From Rehmannia glutinosa (lineage: Eukaryota; Streptophyta; Magnoliopsida; Lamiales; Orobanchaceae), in the NCBI GenBank assembly GCA_016081115.2, contig CM071929.1, positions 2,294,001 through 2,358,000 of the forward strand: a stretch of 64,000 nucleotides of DNA, in the 5' to 3' direction. The notes beneath the pieces were generated by a model that did no database searches, was not told the origin of the DNA, and saw only the letters and a program-made list of their open reading frames with translations. Shown piece by piece: positions 1 through 11,800 of this stretch. Each line of letters starts with the position of its first letter. The stretch's first letter is position 1. The position numbers and the translations under genes are program-made.

Positions 1-1560
1 CGGAAAATCATTTCTAAAATTGCTCTCTTAGTTTGTGTAAAAATTGTTTTGGTTTGTAATCATCAAAAAGGGGGAGATTGTTTGATACATGTTTTTATCT
101 TAATTTTGATGATTTTATTTTGTCACCAAAACAATGCTTTTAAAGGTTGTCCAAAATACTCCTAAATGATTTAAAATGGTTTTAATATTTTCCGGAGTAT
201 TTCTTCAAGTTTATTTTCGTCTAAATTGGACAACGCTTTTAATGATTTTACGTTATTGGGTTTTCACTCTCAAACGATGTTTCTAAATGTTGTCCTAATA
301 CTCCCGATCGGTTTAAAATGTTTTTACTAAATTTTCGGAGTATTTCTTGAGTTTTATTTTTGACAAAAATTGGACAATATTTCTGTCTCGTGGTCGACCT
401 AAGGGTCGCCCTATAGGGCAACCGTACTGAAGATGTTTTTAGAAGCAGAAAATGAGACGGAAGCAAAAATAAGCGGGTCGGCCGGTCGGCTCAAGGCGTC
501 GACCGTCGGTCGGCCGGTTAATGCCGCCAAGGTGCGGCCGGTGCACTGCAAGTGTGTTTGAAGCGAGAACACTTGATCTTTGCAAAATCCATGAGGGGAC
601 CGGTTGGGGTGATGGTCGCCGGTCGAGGTAGACGTCGACCGGTCGCCCGTGTTATTTTCTTTGTGTATTTTTCAACGTCTATTTCGTGCGGCCGTGTCGC
701 CTGTATTGTATGACAAAAATATGACCGTTTGACAAACAAACACATTTCCTTAAAATGTGGGATTGATTTCTAACAGCTATATTCTTGATTTTAATTGTAT
801 TTTTCTCAGTAGATTTTCAATCCCCAAGAGGAGCCTATGCTTGATCAATCATCTCCTATAAATAGAGGAAGTTTTGGAGCAACCAAAACAACATTTTGAG
901 ATACAACACAACAAGATACACTTCAAGCAAACACTTGGTCTTTCATTGTTATTATTCTTGTTGTAAAATTGCCAGCTTATCACTTTCACATCTTTGAGGT
1001 CTAGGCTATTCTTGATTACACTTTGCACTCAAATTGTAATATTCATTATTGAGTTGTAATCTTGATTTTTGTTATCATTCAAACACAAGATATCCTTGTG
1101 AGTGTTCTTGTGGTAAGAACACACTTGGGTGATCTAGGTGATAGGTGTAAGAAGATTGTGGTAATCTTCTTGTTGAGGTGTTGAAGAGTGTGGTGTCTTC
1201 TTGAGGGTGAAGATTGTGGTAATCTTCACAAGGTGCCGTTGGAGATTGTGGTAATCTTCAAAGGAGATTGTGGTAATCTCAAAGGTGGTGTTGAAGAAGA
1301 GTGTGGTGCTTTCTTCAAGGTGTTGTAAGTTGAATTTGTATTAATTTTGGTAATTAATAAAATTCTTTTTCTTTTTCGAAATCCATCCAGGATATCTTTG
1401 GGGTGGTAGAGGATTAGGCCCTAGGTGGGTTGAACCTCTTTAAATCGGCGTGTGTTGTTTACATTCCGCACCTTTATTATTGTCTTTGAGCATTCGGTTC
1501 GAAAAAGAGGCGAAATCGAAAAGATGGAGATAATCTATTCACCCCCTCTAGATTATCGTA
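1..1560 (+). mobile_element. Ty1/copia (SIRE-like) 3' end: polypurine tract and 3' LTR
   Basis: Bases 62-78 read catcaaaaagggggagat, the polypurine tract usual at the 3' end of SIRE-type copia elements, and the LTR begins right after it with TGTTTGATAC at 79. The LTR holds a TATA box near 856 and a block of imperfect repeats of the unit agattgtggtaatctt (about 1150-1280). Its 3' end is not sharp: the stretch attcaccccctctaga near 1541, typical of the end of these LTRs, puts it at about 1540-1575. The coding body would lie to the left, outside the window, so only one LTR and no target duplication can be seen. Confidence 0.7.
856..866 (+). promoter_or_regulatory. TATA box of the copia LTR
   Basis: The sequence ctataaataga lies about 780 bases into the LTR and is followed about 30 bases later by ggagcaaccaaaac, a plausible start of the R region. 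This is the expected place of a U3 promoter in a long LTR. Confidence 0.55.
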
Positions 1561-1702
1561 GCGCTTGGACTTCTGGATATCATCTTCATCATCGGAATCA
1601 TCAACATCATCATGCTCCTCATCTTCTTTCACGCATCACCACCTTTGGTTTATCCTCGAAACTTCGCATGGGCTTCATTTTCTTCAACAATGGGACTGGC
1701 AT
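1530..1702 (-). pseudogene. Possible acidic first exon of an unknown gene, abutting the LTR
   Basis: On the minus strand an ATG at 1702 opens a basic N-terminus (MPVPLLKKMKPMRSFEDKP), then, after a one- or two-base frame slip near 1630, a strongly acidic run of D and E residues, then IQKSKRYDNLE. The pattern looks like the N-terminus of a nuclear protein. I do not recognise the family. The exon runs into the end of the copia LTR, so it may have been cut by that insertion. Coding potential is inferred only from composition and the basic-acidic pattern. Confidence 0.28.
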
Positions 1703-2004
1703 GGCGGCTTCGCAAGATGTACGTGACTGTAAGCGTCGGAGGAGGAGGTTGAAATACGCGTTGGTGAAGGTTATGGAAGCGAGAACTACGCGGTCGGCGG
1801 TGTGGGCACGTGGATCGGAGTAGATCGATTGGCGCGGTTGAAGTCAGTGGTATTTTTGCGACTTTCTACGGCTAATTGAAAAACTGCCATTTTTGTTCAG
1901 TTCGAGAGAATAAAGGAGAAAGAGCAAAATTGAATGAAAATTGTGTAATTACACAATTACAATGATGCCCTTTTCAGATTTAAAATAAATCAAAAATATT
2001 TATT

Positions 2005-2105
2005 AAATTGGGTAAATCTCAACCATCTAAAATTACAGATTTGTGGACAGGATTTGTCCACATTGTCTCTCTCTAATTATGTGATCTCATTTGATCCAAT
2101 CTATA

Positions 2106-2138
<33 letters not shown>

Positions 2139-2156
2139 TATATGTGTCGAGAATTT

Positions 2157-2195
<39 letters not shown>

Positions 2196-2293
2196 AATAG
2201 GATCAAATGAGACCACATAATTAAAATGAGACAAATCTTGACTAATCCTAGCCACACATCTCAAATTTTAGATGGTTGTGATCTTTCCAATTT
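2005..2293. repeat. Inverted repeat around two (TA)n tracts
   Basis: Bases 2005-2098 and 2200-2293 are imperfect reverse complements. Both contain forms of ggatcaaatgaga-cacataatta and of atctaaaatt/aattttagat. They flank two (TA)n tracts (about 2102-2141 and 2159-2192) separated by a short unique spacer. The right arm is the left end of the element at 2194-3519. The left arm looks like the end of a second copy facing it. Confidence 0.6.
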
Positions 2294-3519
2294 AATATTT
2301 ATTTTTTTTTTTTTTTAAGTTGAAAAAAGGCATATTAGTCATTTTAGTTTTCACCCCAAATTATGTGGTCCCCCAAATCGCTATTATTCTCACCAATTCT
2401 TCTAGTCATCACCGACGCCTCCTCCTCCTCTCCGCCTTCTTGTCCGCCGCCCTCTCATGTGCGTCTCTTAATCTCCAAACCATCTCCAATCTAAGGCTTC
2501 GAGACTCGACTCCGGCGGGGGTGGCCGACGAGATCGAAAGGCGATTCTCCGATCTAAGTTTCTGGAGATTTTCTCGGAAGAGTTTCGATTCAATTTTCAT
2601 GTTTTTGCCATCTATGTTATTATGGATTTTTCGGGTTCCGTGGGGCTTTTTGTTGAGCAATTGGTGGAGAATTGAGGTTGACGATTTTCTGGTTGATGGA
2701 GTGGTGTAGGAAATTGTTGTTGTAGATGGAGGATTGGTGAAGAAGACAATCTTGACGTGGATGGAGTATGTACACTTATATGTTTTTCGATGTATACTTA
2801 GATGTGTTTTGATGTATAAGTAGTTAATTTTTATGTTTGTATTTATGTTCTTTGTATACTTATTTTATTTGTTGTATACTTATATATGTTTTGTTGTACA
2901 CTTATATGTGTTTTGTTGTATACTTATTTTTTGTTTGACAATTGTAATATAAAGACAAATATGTTAAATATACAACATAATAGTGTTAAATATACATTAA
3001 ATATATGTTAAATATACAAAGATAATAATGTGCGTGATTTTCTCTCTCTACAATTGATTTACTTAATCCGGTCCCCACATGTTAATGAACGTGATTCTCT
3101 CTCTATATATAATTGATTCCTTGATTCACGGGCCCTCACATGTTTTTGTTTGACCATTTTAATATGCAATAAAATTGTGTTAAACATACAAAAAAAATAG
3201 TGTTAAGTATACAACAAATATATGATAAGTGTACAAAGATATCTTTGCGTGGCGGAGCACATGCGCGATTTTCTCTCAGTAGCGATTTTTCGCGATTTTC
3301 TCTCTCCTCGCGTGATTTTCTCTCTCCTAGCAACTGATTCCATATTTGGATGGTCCCCCACATGTTTGTTTTGACAATTATACCCTTATTTTGCATTAAT
3401 TAAATGTTTAATGTAATTTTAACCCCTATTTATCTTAGCCATTGATATAGATAAGGGAGGGTTGAGATAGTCACTTATTTTGTCTCACTATAATATGTGG
3501 TCTCATTTTAACCTCCCCT
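2194..3519. mobile_element. (TA)n-flanked TIR element, non-autonomous
   Basis: The left end (ggatcaaatgagaccacat, near 2200) and the right end (atgtggtctcattttaacc, near 3494) are inverted versions of one another, and both touch (TA)n microsatellites (2159-2192 and 3520-3534). Inside are a GC-rich stretch (2400-2710) with an open frame of 129 codons that I do not recognise, then short repeats of gtatacttatatgtgtttt (2770-2935), and related repeats in the opposite orientation (2960-3240). No transposase is visible. Elements that insert into (TA)n, such as rice Micron, are known; membership here is inference. Confidence 0.5.
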
Positions 3520-3534
3520 ATATATATATATATA

Positions 3535-4061
3535 TGATTAAATGCTTTATTTGTTTTTTAGCAACTTGTATTTTAGCCTATGTCAAAACATACATTACCC
3601 ACACGAAATTGAAGATGAAATGGATCAAGTGGAAGAGAAACGTTAATTTAATAGTAAAACTTTTGGGAATATTTACACGATAATTTTTTAACTCCAATAG
3701 GTACCTTTCTTGTTCTGAAAATAATTAACCTCTTCTCCACGATTATATCTAGGTGGCATAGAAACCATATATAGTAGAATTTGGTTTCTTCTCTAAATAA
3801 ACAATGTAGAGATTACAAATCAAAAGCTTTGTATGTATTTGTGGGATAAATAATGAAAAAGGAGAAAAAGAAAAACATAAACACGAAACTTTTAGTGCTA
3901 AGTAACCAGGCCATTTGTTATTTCTTGTATTATAGGTGTTCTCTATTTGAGTTGGTGTATATATGATATTGTCCATCATTACTTTTGTCACTTTGTAAAT
4001 ATCGGACGAACACAAATCTATGATATAGGTTGAGATAGTGGATTTACTGGCCATATATGCA
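3535..4061. other. AT-rich interval without a recognised gene
   Basis: The only open frame of size is one of 101 codons on the minus strand (3749-4054). It has low complexity and no domain that I recognise. I see nothing else here. Confidence 0.5.
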
Positions 4062-5323
4062 GAGCCGTTCCTATGTTTTAAAGAGTCTAGTGCAAAAAAA
4101 AAAAAAGGGCCTCTTTTTATTTATATAAATAAGACTTAATAAAATCTAATTTATTAATGTCATGAAAATAATTTCATTGTTCAAAACATAAAATAACAAA
4201 ATATTATATTTCCAATTCAAAGTTTCCAATTTTATACAACAAATTTGATGGGCTCCTGTAGAGATAAAATAAGGGGTTTATGACAGAAATACCCACCTTT
4301 TTTAAGTCAATGTCAGCCTTTTATGCTTTCCGATGTAATTTTACCTAAATTTACGCTTCCTGGTGCAATTTTACCTAAATTTACGCTTCCCGCTCCTTTT
4401 TTACACAACAATACGTTCCAACAAAAATTCCCGAAAATTTTACGCTTTGTTTCAACATTGTTTCAAACATGTTTCTGTGTTTCAACATTGTTTCTAACAT
4501 GTTTCTTTTAATAAAAATAGGTAAAAAAAATTGTATTTAAACATCGAAAACTTCATTGAAACAACAAAGAAATATCAGAACAACATTAAAAAGGGTATGG
4601 AAACAACCCAGAAAAAATATTTAAAACACAACATGAATAAAAAGAGCTTAAAAATAGGTAAAAATTGTATTTACACATTGAATACTACATGAAAACAACA
4701 AAAAAATTATTAGAACAACATTAAAAATATTATAAAACAACACCGAAACAATAGAAATAATGTATAAAATAATATATGAATAAAAAACAGCATAAAAATA
4801 GTTTAAAGTTATTTTGAAACATCGAAACAACATAGAAACAATAAAGAAACAAATTTAAACAACCTCGAAACAACTTATATAACATATAAAACAATGCAGG
4901 AACAAAAAAAAACAAAAAAAATAAAAATTATCAAAAAATAGCAAGGAGCGTAAAAAAAATTAGGTACAAAAGTAAAAAATAGGCACAAGAGTAATTGGAG
5001 CGTATTGTGTGGTAATTGTACAAAAATCAGCGTATTCTGTGTAATTTTCCCTAAAATAAGAGCTCTTGGGCCAAAATTTGAGAAGTGAAAACAAAAGGGG
5101 GAGATTCTGGGAGCTGCATGGATCAAACCCTTGTCTTCAAGATAAAAGAGAAAAGTGCACACCACTAGGCTACCCAACTTTTTGTTACACGTTTTTGTCC
5201 GTTTTTAACATATTAACATAATTTAAAGTATTAAATTTAAATAAAAAAAATTCGGGGGCGGGGGCCTCGCCGGAGGGAGGTCCTATGCGACGGCGCCGCG
5301 TTGAACACTCCAGGGACGGCTCT
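4062..5323. mobile_element. hAT-like non-autonomous transposon
   Basis: It starts at 4062 with cagagccgttcctatg and ends at about 5323 with the inverted form cagggacggctct. This matches the CAGAG...GCCG termini common in plant hAT elements. Next to the right end is the GC-rich block usual in this group (5250-5300). Inside are many scattered gaaacaac/gtttcaa motifs (4440-4870) and a tRNA-like segment. There is no transposase frame. An 8-bp target duplication is not clear (catatatg on the left, taatatat on the right). Confidence 0.55.
5120..5172 (-). other. tRNA-like segment (A box and B box) inside the hAT element
   Basis: On the minus strand tagcctagtgg (5162-5172) fits the pol III A box and ggtttgatcc (5120-5129) the B box, about 32 bases apart. 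There is no full cloverleaf, so this is not called a tRNA gene. It could be an old SINE head or tRNA-derived sequence carried by the element. Confidence 0.4.
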
Positions 5324-5340
5324 TAATATATAAACCTTTA

Positions 5341-5918
5341 GGGTGCATTTGGATGAGGGGATTTGAGAGGTGATTTGGGAGGAGGGATTTGAAATCCTTA
5401 GCTAAATCCATACCCCTGTTTGGCATATAAATTCAAATCGATGGTTTTCAAATCCCTCTTTAAGTTTTAGTTCATTTCAAATGATTTCAAAACCCTCCCA
5501 AAACCTAGTCATTTGAAATTCATTATTTTTTTTCCCTTTATGCTCATTTGCATATTCACACTGTACACATTGCATACACTACACACATTTACACACACAC
5601 TGCACACATTTACACACACTACACATACTCTCTCTCACATATTCACACACAATCCTCACACGTAATAAAAGTTATATATTTCATATTATTAGTGTATAAA
5701 ATTATAATTATTTATAAAATAATAAAATTATATCTTTTAATTTTATTTATTAAATGTTAATTAAGAAAATGAATAGAGTTTTAATTTTTTTTTTATAAAA
5801 ATTTATGATGGATTTGAAATCTCTGCACAAATCCACATCATCCAAACAAGAGGTGGATTTCAAATCCAGTGAGTTTGAAATCCATTGGAATTTCAAATTC
5901 CTCCATCCAAATGGACCC
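5341..5918. mobile_element. PIF/Harbinger (Tourist-type) MITE
   Basis: The termini are gggtgcatttggatg at 5341 and its inverted form catccaaatggaccc ending at 5918, flanked by TTA on both sides (5338-5340 and 5919-5921), the 3-bp target typical of PIF/Harbinger. Subterminal aaatcc/ggattt motifs are frequent. A CA-rich microsatellite lies inside (5560-5660). At 578 bp and without coding capacity it is a MITE. Confidence 0.85.
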
Positions 5919-6119
5919 TTAGTGTTTTGATGGCATCACGTCTCTCACACTTTTTGGACAAGGAAGTGGATGGTAGCGATATTTACCACCCATAATAATA
6001 ACACAAAAACTCTGTCGGATCTGTCTAACGGGGTCCCGACTGTTAGACGGATCCGACCGGTGGACCGGTGGCATTTCCATAATATTAGCAAGTGATGTTT
6101 TAGTAGTTTCGGGGACCGG

Positions 6120-6710
6120 GATAATGATCCTTACGAAAAGTATTAGTCATTCTTCTAAAAAGTAATGAATGAGTTCTTCGAAATGTATTAGTAGTTCCCT
6201 AAAGAGAATTTTAGTATGTCTCCTAAATATACTCCCGAAGTGTATTAGAAGTCCCTCAAAAAGTATTAGTAGTTCCTCGAAAAAGTATTAGTAGTTCCAA
6301 GAGTATTTTAGTAGTTTCCCTGAATATAATTAAATTTTTCTCCCGAAATGTATTGTGATCTTCTAAAAAGTATTAGCCATCCTTCTAAAAAGCACTAGCA
6401 GATTCTTTTCCGAAATGTATTAGTAGTTCCCTGAAGGGTTTTTTTAGTATTTCTCATGAATATACTCCGAAGTGTATTAGCGAGTCCCTCAAAAAGTATT
6501 AGTAGTTCCCTTGAGAGTATTTTAATAGTTTCCCCGAATATAATTAAATTTTCTCCCTAAATATATTAGTTGTCCCTCGTATTAGTAGTTTTCGAAAAAG
6601 TATTAGTAATTTCTAGAGAGTATTTTAGTAGTGTTCCTACAAAGTATTAGTTTTTCTTATAAAATGTATTAGTATTTCTCCATAAAAGTATTAGCCGATA
6701 CTAATACTTG
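6120..6710. repeat. Degenerate tandem repeats of aaaagtattagtagttccc
   Basis: About twenty copies of agtattag/tgtattag with variable spacers (gtagttccc, gaatataattaaattt, gagtattttagtag) follow each other. Some longer units of about 200 bases recur (compare 6120-6340 with 6360-6560). The 43.0-45.0 kb element has the similar motif aaaagtatcag. Confidence 0.7.
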
Positions 6711-7039
6711 TATCATTTAGTGCTTCGTCTTCAAATACTCATCGCAATATTCATTTTGAACTACAATCAAGAAAAAAAACAGAGCAAATCTTCCGTGTTT
6801 CGAGAGATGAATCCTTAACTAGTGAACCATTTCCATCTACATTCATCTGCTTCCCTTGATGGGGAACATCATGAACAGTCATGCTTAGTGCCTTCTCACT
6901 TTTGATGTCCCGTTCAATATAACTAGAGGATGTACCAACAGAATCAATTTTTTCCTTTGCTTATGGACTACATTTTAAACCACCTATTCTTCCCCACACA
7001 GACGAACTTTGAGATCCAGCAGTAGCAAATTTGAAGAAG

Positions 7040-7300
7040 TGCGGCCGGGGCAGGAGAGCTCGAGTGCGGTCTTAGCGCGTACGACGACGTCGAAGCCGTC
7101 GCCGGGGAGGGATAGGTTATTGTCGGCGTCGCTCGGATTTGCTGAATCGGGTGGAGGAGACGAGGATGGAGGCGTCGCAGCCGCCGACGAAGCAGTAGTG
7201 GAAGAAGAGGCGGAGGGAGGCGGCGGTGGTGGGGGACAAAATCTGTTTGTTGGTGGTGGTTTCCTCCACGATATTCTCGAACTGAAGTTGAGGAAGAGAT
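7040..7300 (-). pseudogene. Captured class III peroxidase gene fragment
   Basis: The minus strand reads FENIVEETTTNKQILSPTTA, then SLRLFFHYCFVGGCDASILV, SSTRFSKSER and, after a frame slip of two missing bases, ADNNLSLPGDGFDVV and RAKTALELSCPG. This is the N-terminal third of a secreted plant haem peroxidase, from helix B with the distal histidine to the region after the first calcium site. The family has FFHDCF; here the Asp after the distal His is Tyr. The signal peptide and all sequence past SCPG are missing. Its GC content is far above its surroundings. It lies inside a TIR element, which suggests transduplication. Not functional as a peroxidase. Confidence 0.8.
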
Positions 7301-7425
7301 CTTCTTGAACTGAGGCTGAGGAAGAGTGCGGCGTATTGGTTTTTTTATTTTTCGCGGATCTGGATCAGGTCTGCGAGATGGGTAGGATATTTAGACCCGT
7401 CTAACAGGAGACTAGCCCTAATAAT

Positions 7426-8355
7426 AATAATGTTTATTATGTACCTGTGATCTAATTTTTATTTTTTTCTTCTTGAAAGGTACCTGTGATCTAATTTGCT
7501 GGACCCATAATGTGTCATTCGAATGTATGGTAGCATTATTTCTCTCGAACCATATAGGCGCACGAACTACATATTAGTAAATATAATTAGTTTCACATCT
7601 TTTTAGATGTGATGTTTTATATCATCAAGTATGGATAATACTTCATATTTTGATGATTTTGGCATATGGATATACCTCCAAAACTATCATTAGTTACTTC
7701 AGATAAACTTGAATTTTCTGATGTTTGATTCTATACAATAATTACAAGAAAAAAAAGAAAAATTCTAGCGGGAAAATTCATTGAAATTTGGCTATTTTCC
7801 GGACATTTGGTCCGATTCGGAATTTCAGACAGACTGCTGGAAATTGTTTAGTTGGAAGGGATTCTTGCTAACGTGGCCACAAAATTGAGGATTTTTAAAT
7901 TTTGGAGGTAAAATTTGATAATAAAAAAAAAGTACAACTGCCATGTAGGATTGGAGGGAAATCAAGTCGTGTATTCCACGAGTTCATCTGAACTAAAATA
8001 TCAAACCCAAAAAATCTGTCTTGCCCTAAATAGTGAGAACAACAAAAAGTTAAAAACCTAATCTAAGAGAAACCAAAGATCTGTAATCCAAAATCAATCC
8101 CCAAATGAACCAGAATCATCTCGACGCGACTAGGATTTTGTCGTGGACAATTAAGACTCGAGAGCCACAAAACCTCGATGAACCAGCTACGGTATGTTTG
8201 TATACAAATATGATTTAGAGACTAGAATTCTTCTCTTTGATTCATTGTAGTGTGTGTGATATCCATGTAGGTCGTCCATGTGTCTATTTATTTTATTTTT
8301 TGCAGAAAGGGTATTATGCTTTTTTTTTTTGTTCGTTTCTCGAAAGTGGATGATC
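7426..8355. other. Interval between TIR element and copia element
   Basis: AT-rich and without a supported gene. It contains tacaagaaaaaaaagaaaaatt (near 7744), faintly like a CACTA terminus, but with no partner end found. The last five bases (8351-8355, tgatc) are the left target duplication of the copia element. Confidence 0.4.
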
Positions 8356-8555
8356 CGTTAGAATTATAATTAGTTATTAGTTTATATTTGTGAGGGTAGT
8401 TTTGTAATTTCCCTTTTGTGTCTTCTAGGGTTTGCTCCTATATATATTGGGTAGCCTCCATTTGTATTAATCAAGTTCTTGCATTCAAGACTCCAAGTTA
8501 TATAAATTCTTCTTCCAAATTTATCTTACAAAAATGTATGTTAATTATTCTAACA
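8356..8555 (+). repeat. 5' LTR of the 8.4-kb copia element
   Basis: It ends with attctaaca, the inverse of tgttagaat at the start of the 3' copy. It contains tcctatatatattgg near 8438, a possible TATA box. It differs from the 3' LTR at only about five positions. Confidence 0.93.
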
Positions 8556-8839
8556 TGGTATCAAGAGCAAGGTTTTTTTTTTAATGGGTGTACCAGTGCG
8601 GTGCGATTCGCGGATCCATGGGGTGGGTATATCGCGATTACGGTGAGTATGTTGCGACTTTGTGTTATTTTCATTCGATTTTCGATCTGTTAGCACTTGT
8701 TGGGTTTGCTATCTTTTTGGCCTCAAGAATCGATTATTTGCAATAGTTTGTTGGTAGAGTTGGCTTGATTTGTTGGGTATTTGCATCGATCTACCTAGTT
8801 GTTTGGTTGGTATTTCGCTTGATTTTGTCATTATTCATT

Positions 8840-11800
8840 ATGGCTAGTGAAAGAGATGATTCGTTGCGATCGATTAGTGACGCTTGAATGGAAAGAATTA
8901 TTCATATTGGAGTTATGTCATGAGAAATTTTTTGAGAGGAAAAAAATTGTGGAGTTATATTTACGGAACACAAAAACATCCTATTGAGAAAGATAATACT
9001 AAATATCTTTGCGGAATTAGAGGTTTGGGAAGTGAACAATTCAAAATTATTACTTGGGTTAATTAAGTGCATGGGAGAACTCTATTGGTATGCAATTGGC
9101 TAAATATGATCTTTGCTAAAGAAGTTTGGGATCATTTGGAACGGTTGTATACTCAATCAAATTTTGCTAAGATGCCAGTTGAAATAGATATTCGATCTCT
9201 TGAAAAAAAATATGATCAGACAGAATTTTATTCGCTTATGGATCGATCTTTGGGATCAATTATTAGCCCATCAATCTATTGAACTTCGGCGCATTTGCCC
9301 CTATATTGCTCGTAGAGAGGAGCAACGATTGGTTCAATTTTTGATGGCTCTTCGGGATGATTTTGAATCTCTTCGTGGAAATATTTTGCACCGTATTCCT
9401 TTACCATCTGTTGATTTTGTCGGTGAATTGTTAGCGAGAGGAATTACGTCTAAAGTCTCGGCGAGGAAAGGAGTTCTTCCCTGTTCCTCTTCATCCGTTC
9501 TTCTTTGTGCCCCATCGTCCATCTTCTGTTCGTTTTTCGGGCCGCACCCAAAGGTTGCGATAATGAGTGTAGTTATGTAAACAACCAGGACATTGGAAGG
9601 CTCAATGTCCCGAGTTGAATAAAGGTGGCCAACAACGTTTTCAACGAGAAAAATCCACGACCTCCCCAACATCGGTTTGTCCATCCAAATCAACGTGGTT
9701 TTAGGCCGCCCCCACCGACTCGTGTTGCCGCACTTGTACCTCATCCCGATTCATCGTGACATCCGGAACTCTTACCTGGGTCGGCCTTCTATGGATACTG
9801 ATTGCCGAACAATTTGAGAAATTTCTTGCCTCATCTCATGCTTTGTCCGCCTCGGGTTTGTCAACTCCGAGCTCGTCGGTATATCTTCCTCTATTTGGGT
9901 ATTGATTCTGGAGCTTTTCATCATATGTCCCCCGATATATCATGTTTTACTTCCATTTCACCCACATATGCTAGACTGTTATTCGCCGATGGTACATTGT
10001 TACCCTTAGCGGGGGTGGATCTGTAGCTACACCTCACTGCATCTCTTCCACATGTTTACCATATTCCCAAACTTACATTAAATCTTGTTTCGTTAGCCAA
10101 TTGTGTGATTAGGCTACTTGGTATCATTTCTTCTACTTCTTGTTGTGTCAATGAGGATCCACATTCCCTAAGCCGATTGGGACGGGCCGTAGTAAGCAAG
10201 GAGAGTTATACATTTTGGATGAGCTCAGTACCCTCTATCGCAGACTTCTCTTTGTTGATTTGTCTTCTTTTCGTTTGAGTCCTTCATCGTCTAGCTTTTA
10301 TATGTGGCATTCTCGTTTGGGTCATGTTTCGCCTTCACGTTTAAGATTTTTGGCTTCTACAGGGTTCATTAGGAAAATTGTCATCTCATGATATCTCACG
10401 ATTGTAGTGGTTGTAAAGCGCAAAATTTTCCGCTTTACCTTTTAAACGAAGTGTTTCTAATTCCCATCGCGCCATTTGATTTGGTTCATTCGATGTGTGG
10501 GGACTGCTCCCATTCCCACAAAGGGGGTTCTCGATATTATGTCTCTTTTATTGATGATTATTCTCGTTATTGTTGGGTTTATTTTATGAAGCATCGTTCG
10601 ATTTTCTCGAGCATATATACTTCATTTCGAGCTTTTGTAAAACTCAATTCTCTGCTATCATAAAATGCTTTAGATGTGACTTGGGTGGGAGTACACCTCT
10701 AATAATTTTCGTGAATTGCTTGCTTTGGATGGGACTTTACATCAAACTTCTTGCATGATACTCTGAACAAAATGGTATTCTTGAAAGAAAACATAGGCAT
10801 ATCATTGAAACCGTTTCGCTCACTTTTACTATCTAGTTCGGTTCAAGTGAATTCGGGGGAAGCCGTTTACCGTGTCCATTGTATAAATAGGATTCCATCA
10901 TCCATTACATCCGATTTATCACCATTTCAGACTATATGGTTCCACCCTAGTTATTCGTCCCTTACGAGTCTTTGGTTGTGCATGTTTTGTCCTTCGTCCT
11001 CATGTTGAGCGCAGCAAATTATCTTCTCGTTCATTTATTTGTGTTTTCTTAGGATATGGAAAGGTCGGGAAGGGATATCGTTGCTTTGATCCTGTTGCTC
11101 AAAAATTATATGTGTCTCGTCATGTATTTTTTTCTTGAGCATATTCCATTCTTCTCTATTCCTCTAAATTCTCATAAAGCATCTCCAAAGCTCGATCTTG
11201 TTCATATTGATCCATTCTGGATAATACGAGATAGAGACTCATCAGATCTCGCTTTCCGCTCCGCCTACGCCACGGCACCCCAATCGCTTCCCGAAATTGT
11301 GGATCGTTTGCCTCCTCGATATCCCCAACGTACACGTAAGTCCACTCGATTTACGACTTTGTTTATTCCTCTTATTCTCCCGCTTTTGCTTCATTTTTGT
11401 CCTCTATTCACCAAATTTCTGAACCACACTCCTATAAAGCGATTCATCGATCCTTTATGGCAAAGATGCTACGATCGAGAACTTTACGCTTTGCATAAAA
11501 CAAACACTGGGATTTGGTATCTTTACCACCTGGTAAACGGGCAATTGGTTCGCGTTGGGTTTATAAAATTAAAACCAAATCGATGGTTCGGTTGAGCGAT
11601 ATAAAGCACGATTGGTTGCTAAAGGTTATTCACAAAGTATGGTATGGATTATGAGGAAACTTTTGCCCCTTTGCAAAAATGACTACCGATTCGTACTTTT
11701 ATTGTGCCATTTCTTTATCCAAATCGCACATATCTCAATTGGATGTCAAAAATGCCTTCTTGAATGGTGATCTTCAAGAAGAAGTTTACATGATCCCACC

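Larger units (their letters stand above)
5990..7425. mobile_element. Pack-type TIR element carrying a peroxidase fragment
   Basis: The left end has a palindromic block, ggatctgtctaac and gttagacggatcc (about 6016-6056). The right end carries the inverted motif acccgtctaacagg (7399-7412). Both sides are flanked by ataataata, a possible 9-bp target duplication. Inside are aaaagtattag repeats and a GC-rich captured gene piece (7040-7300). No transposase is seen. Captured gene DNA between TIRs and a target site of about 9 bp suggest a Mutator-like (Pack-MULE) element. The exact ends are uncertain. Confidence 0.5.

Noticed and set aside
2073..2264. Tyr/Ile-rich frame
   Set aside because: Translation of (TA)n microsatellite.
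7744..7765. CACTA transposon terminus
   Set aside because: Only a weak match to the CACTACAAGAAAA tip and no partner end or 3-bp duplication found.
9334..9744. 136-codon minus-strand frame in the copia element
   Set aside because: Antisense of gag; no domain and no conservation expected.
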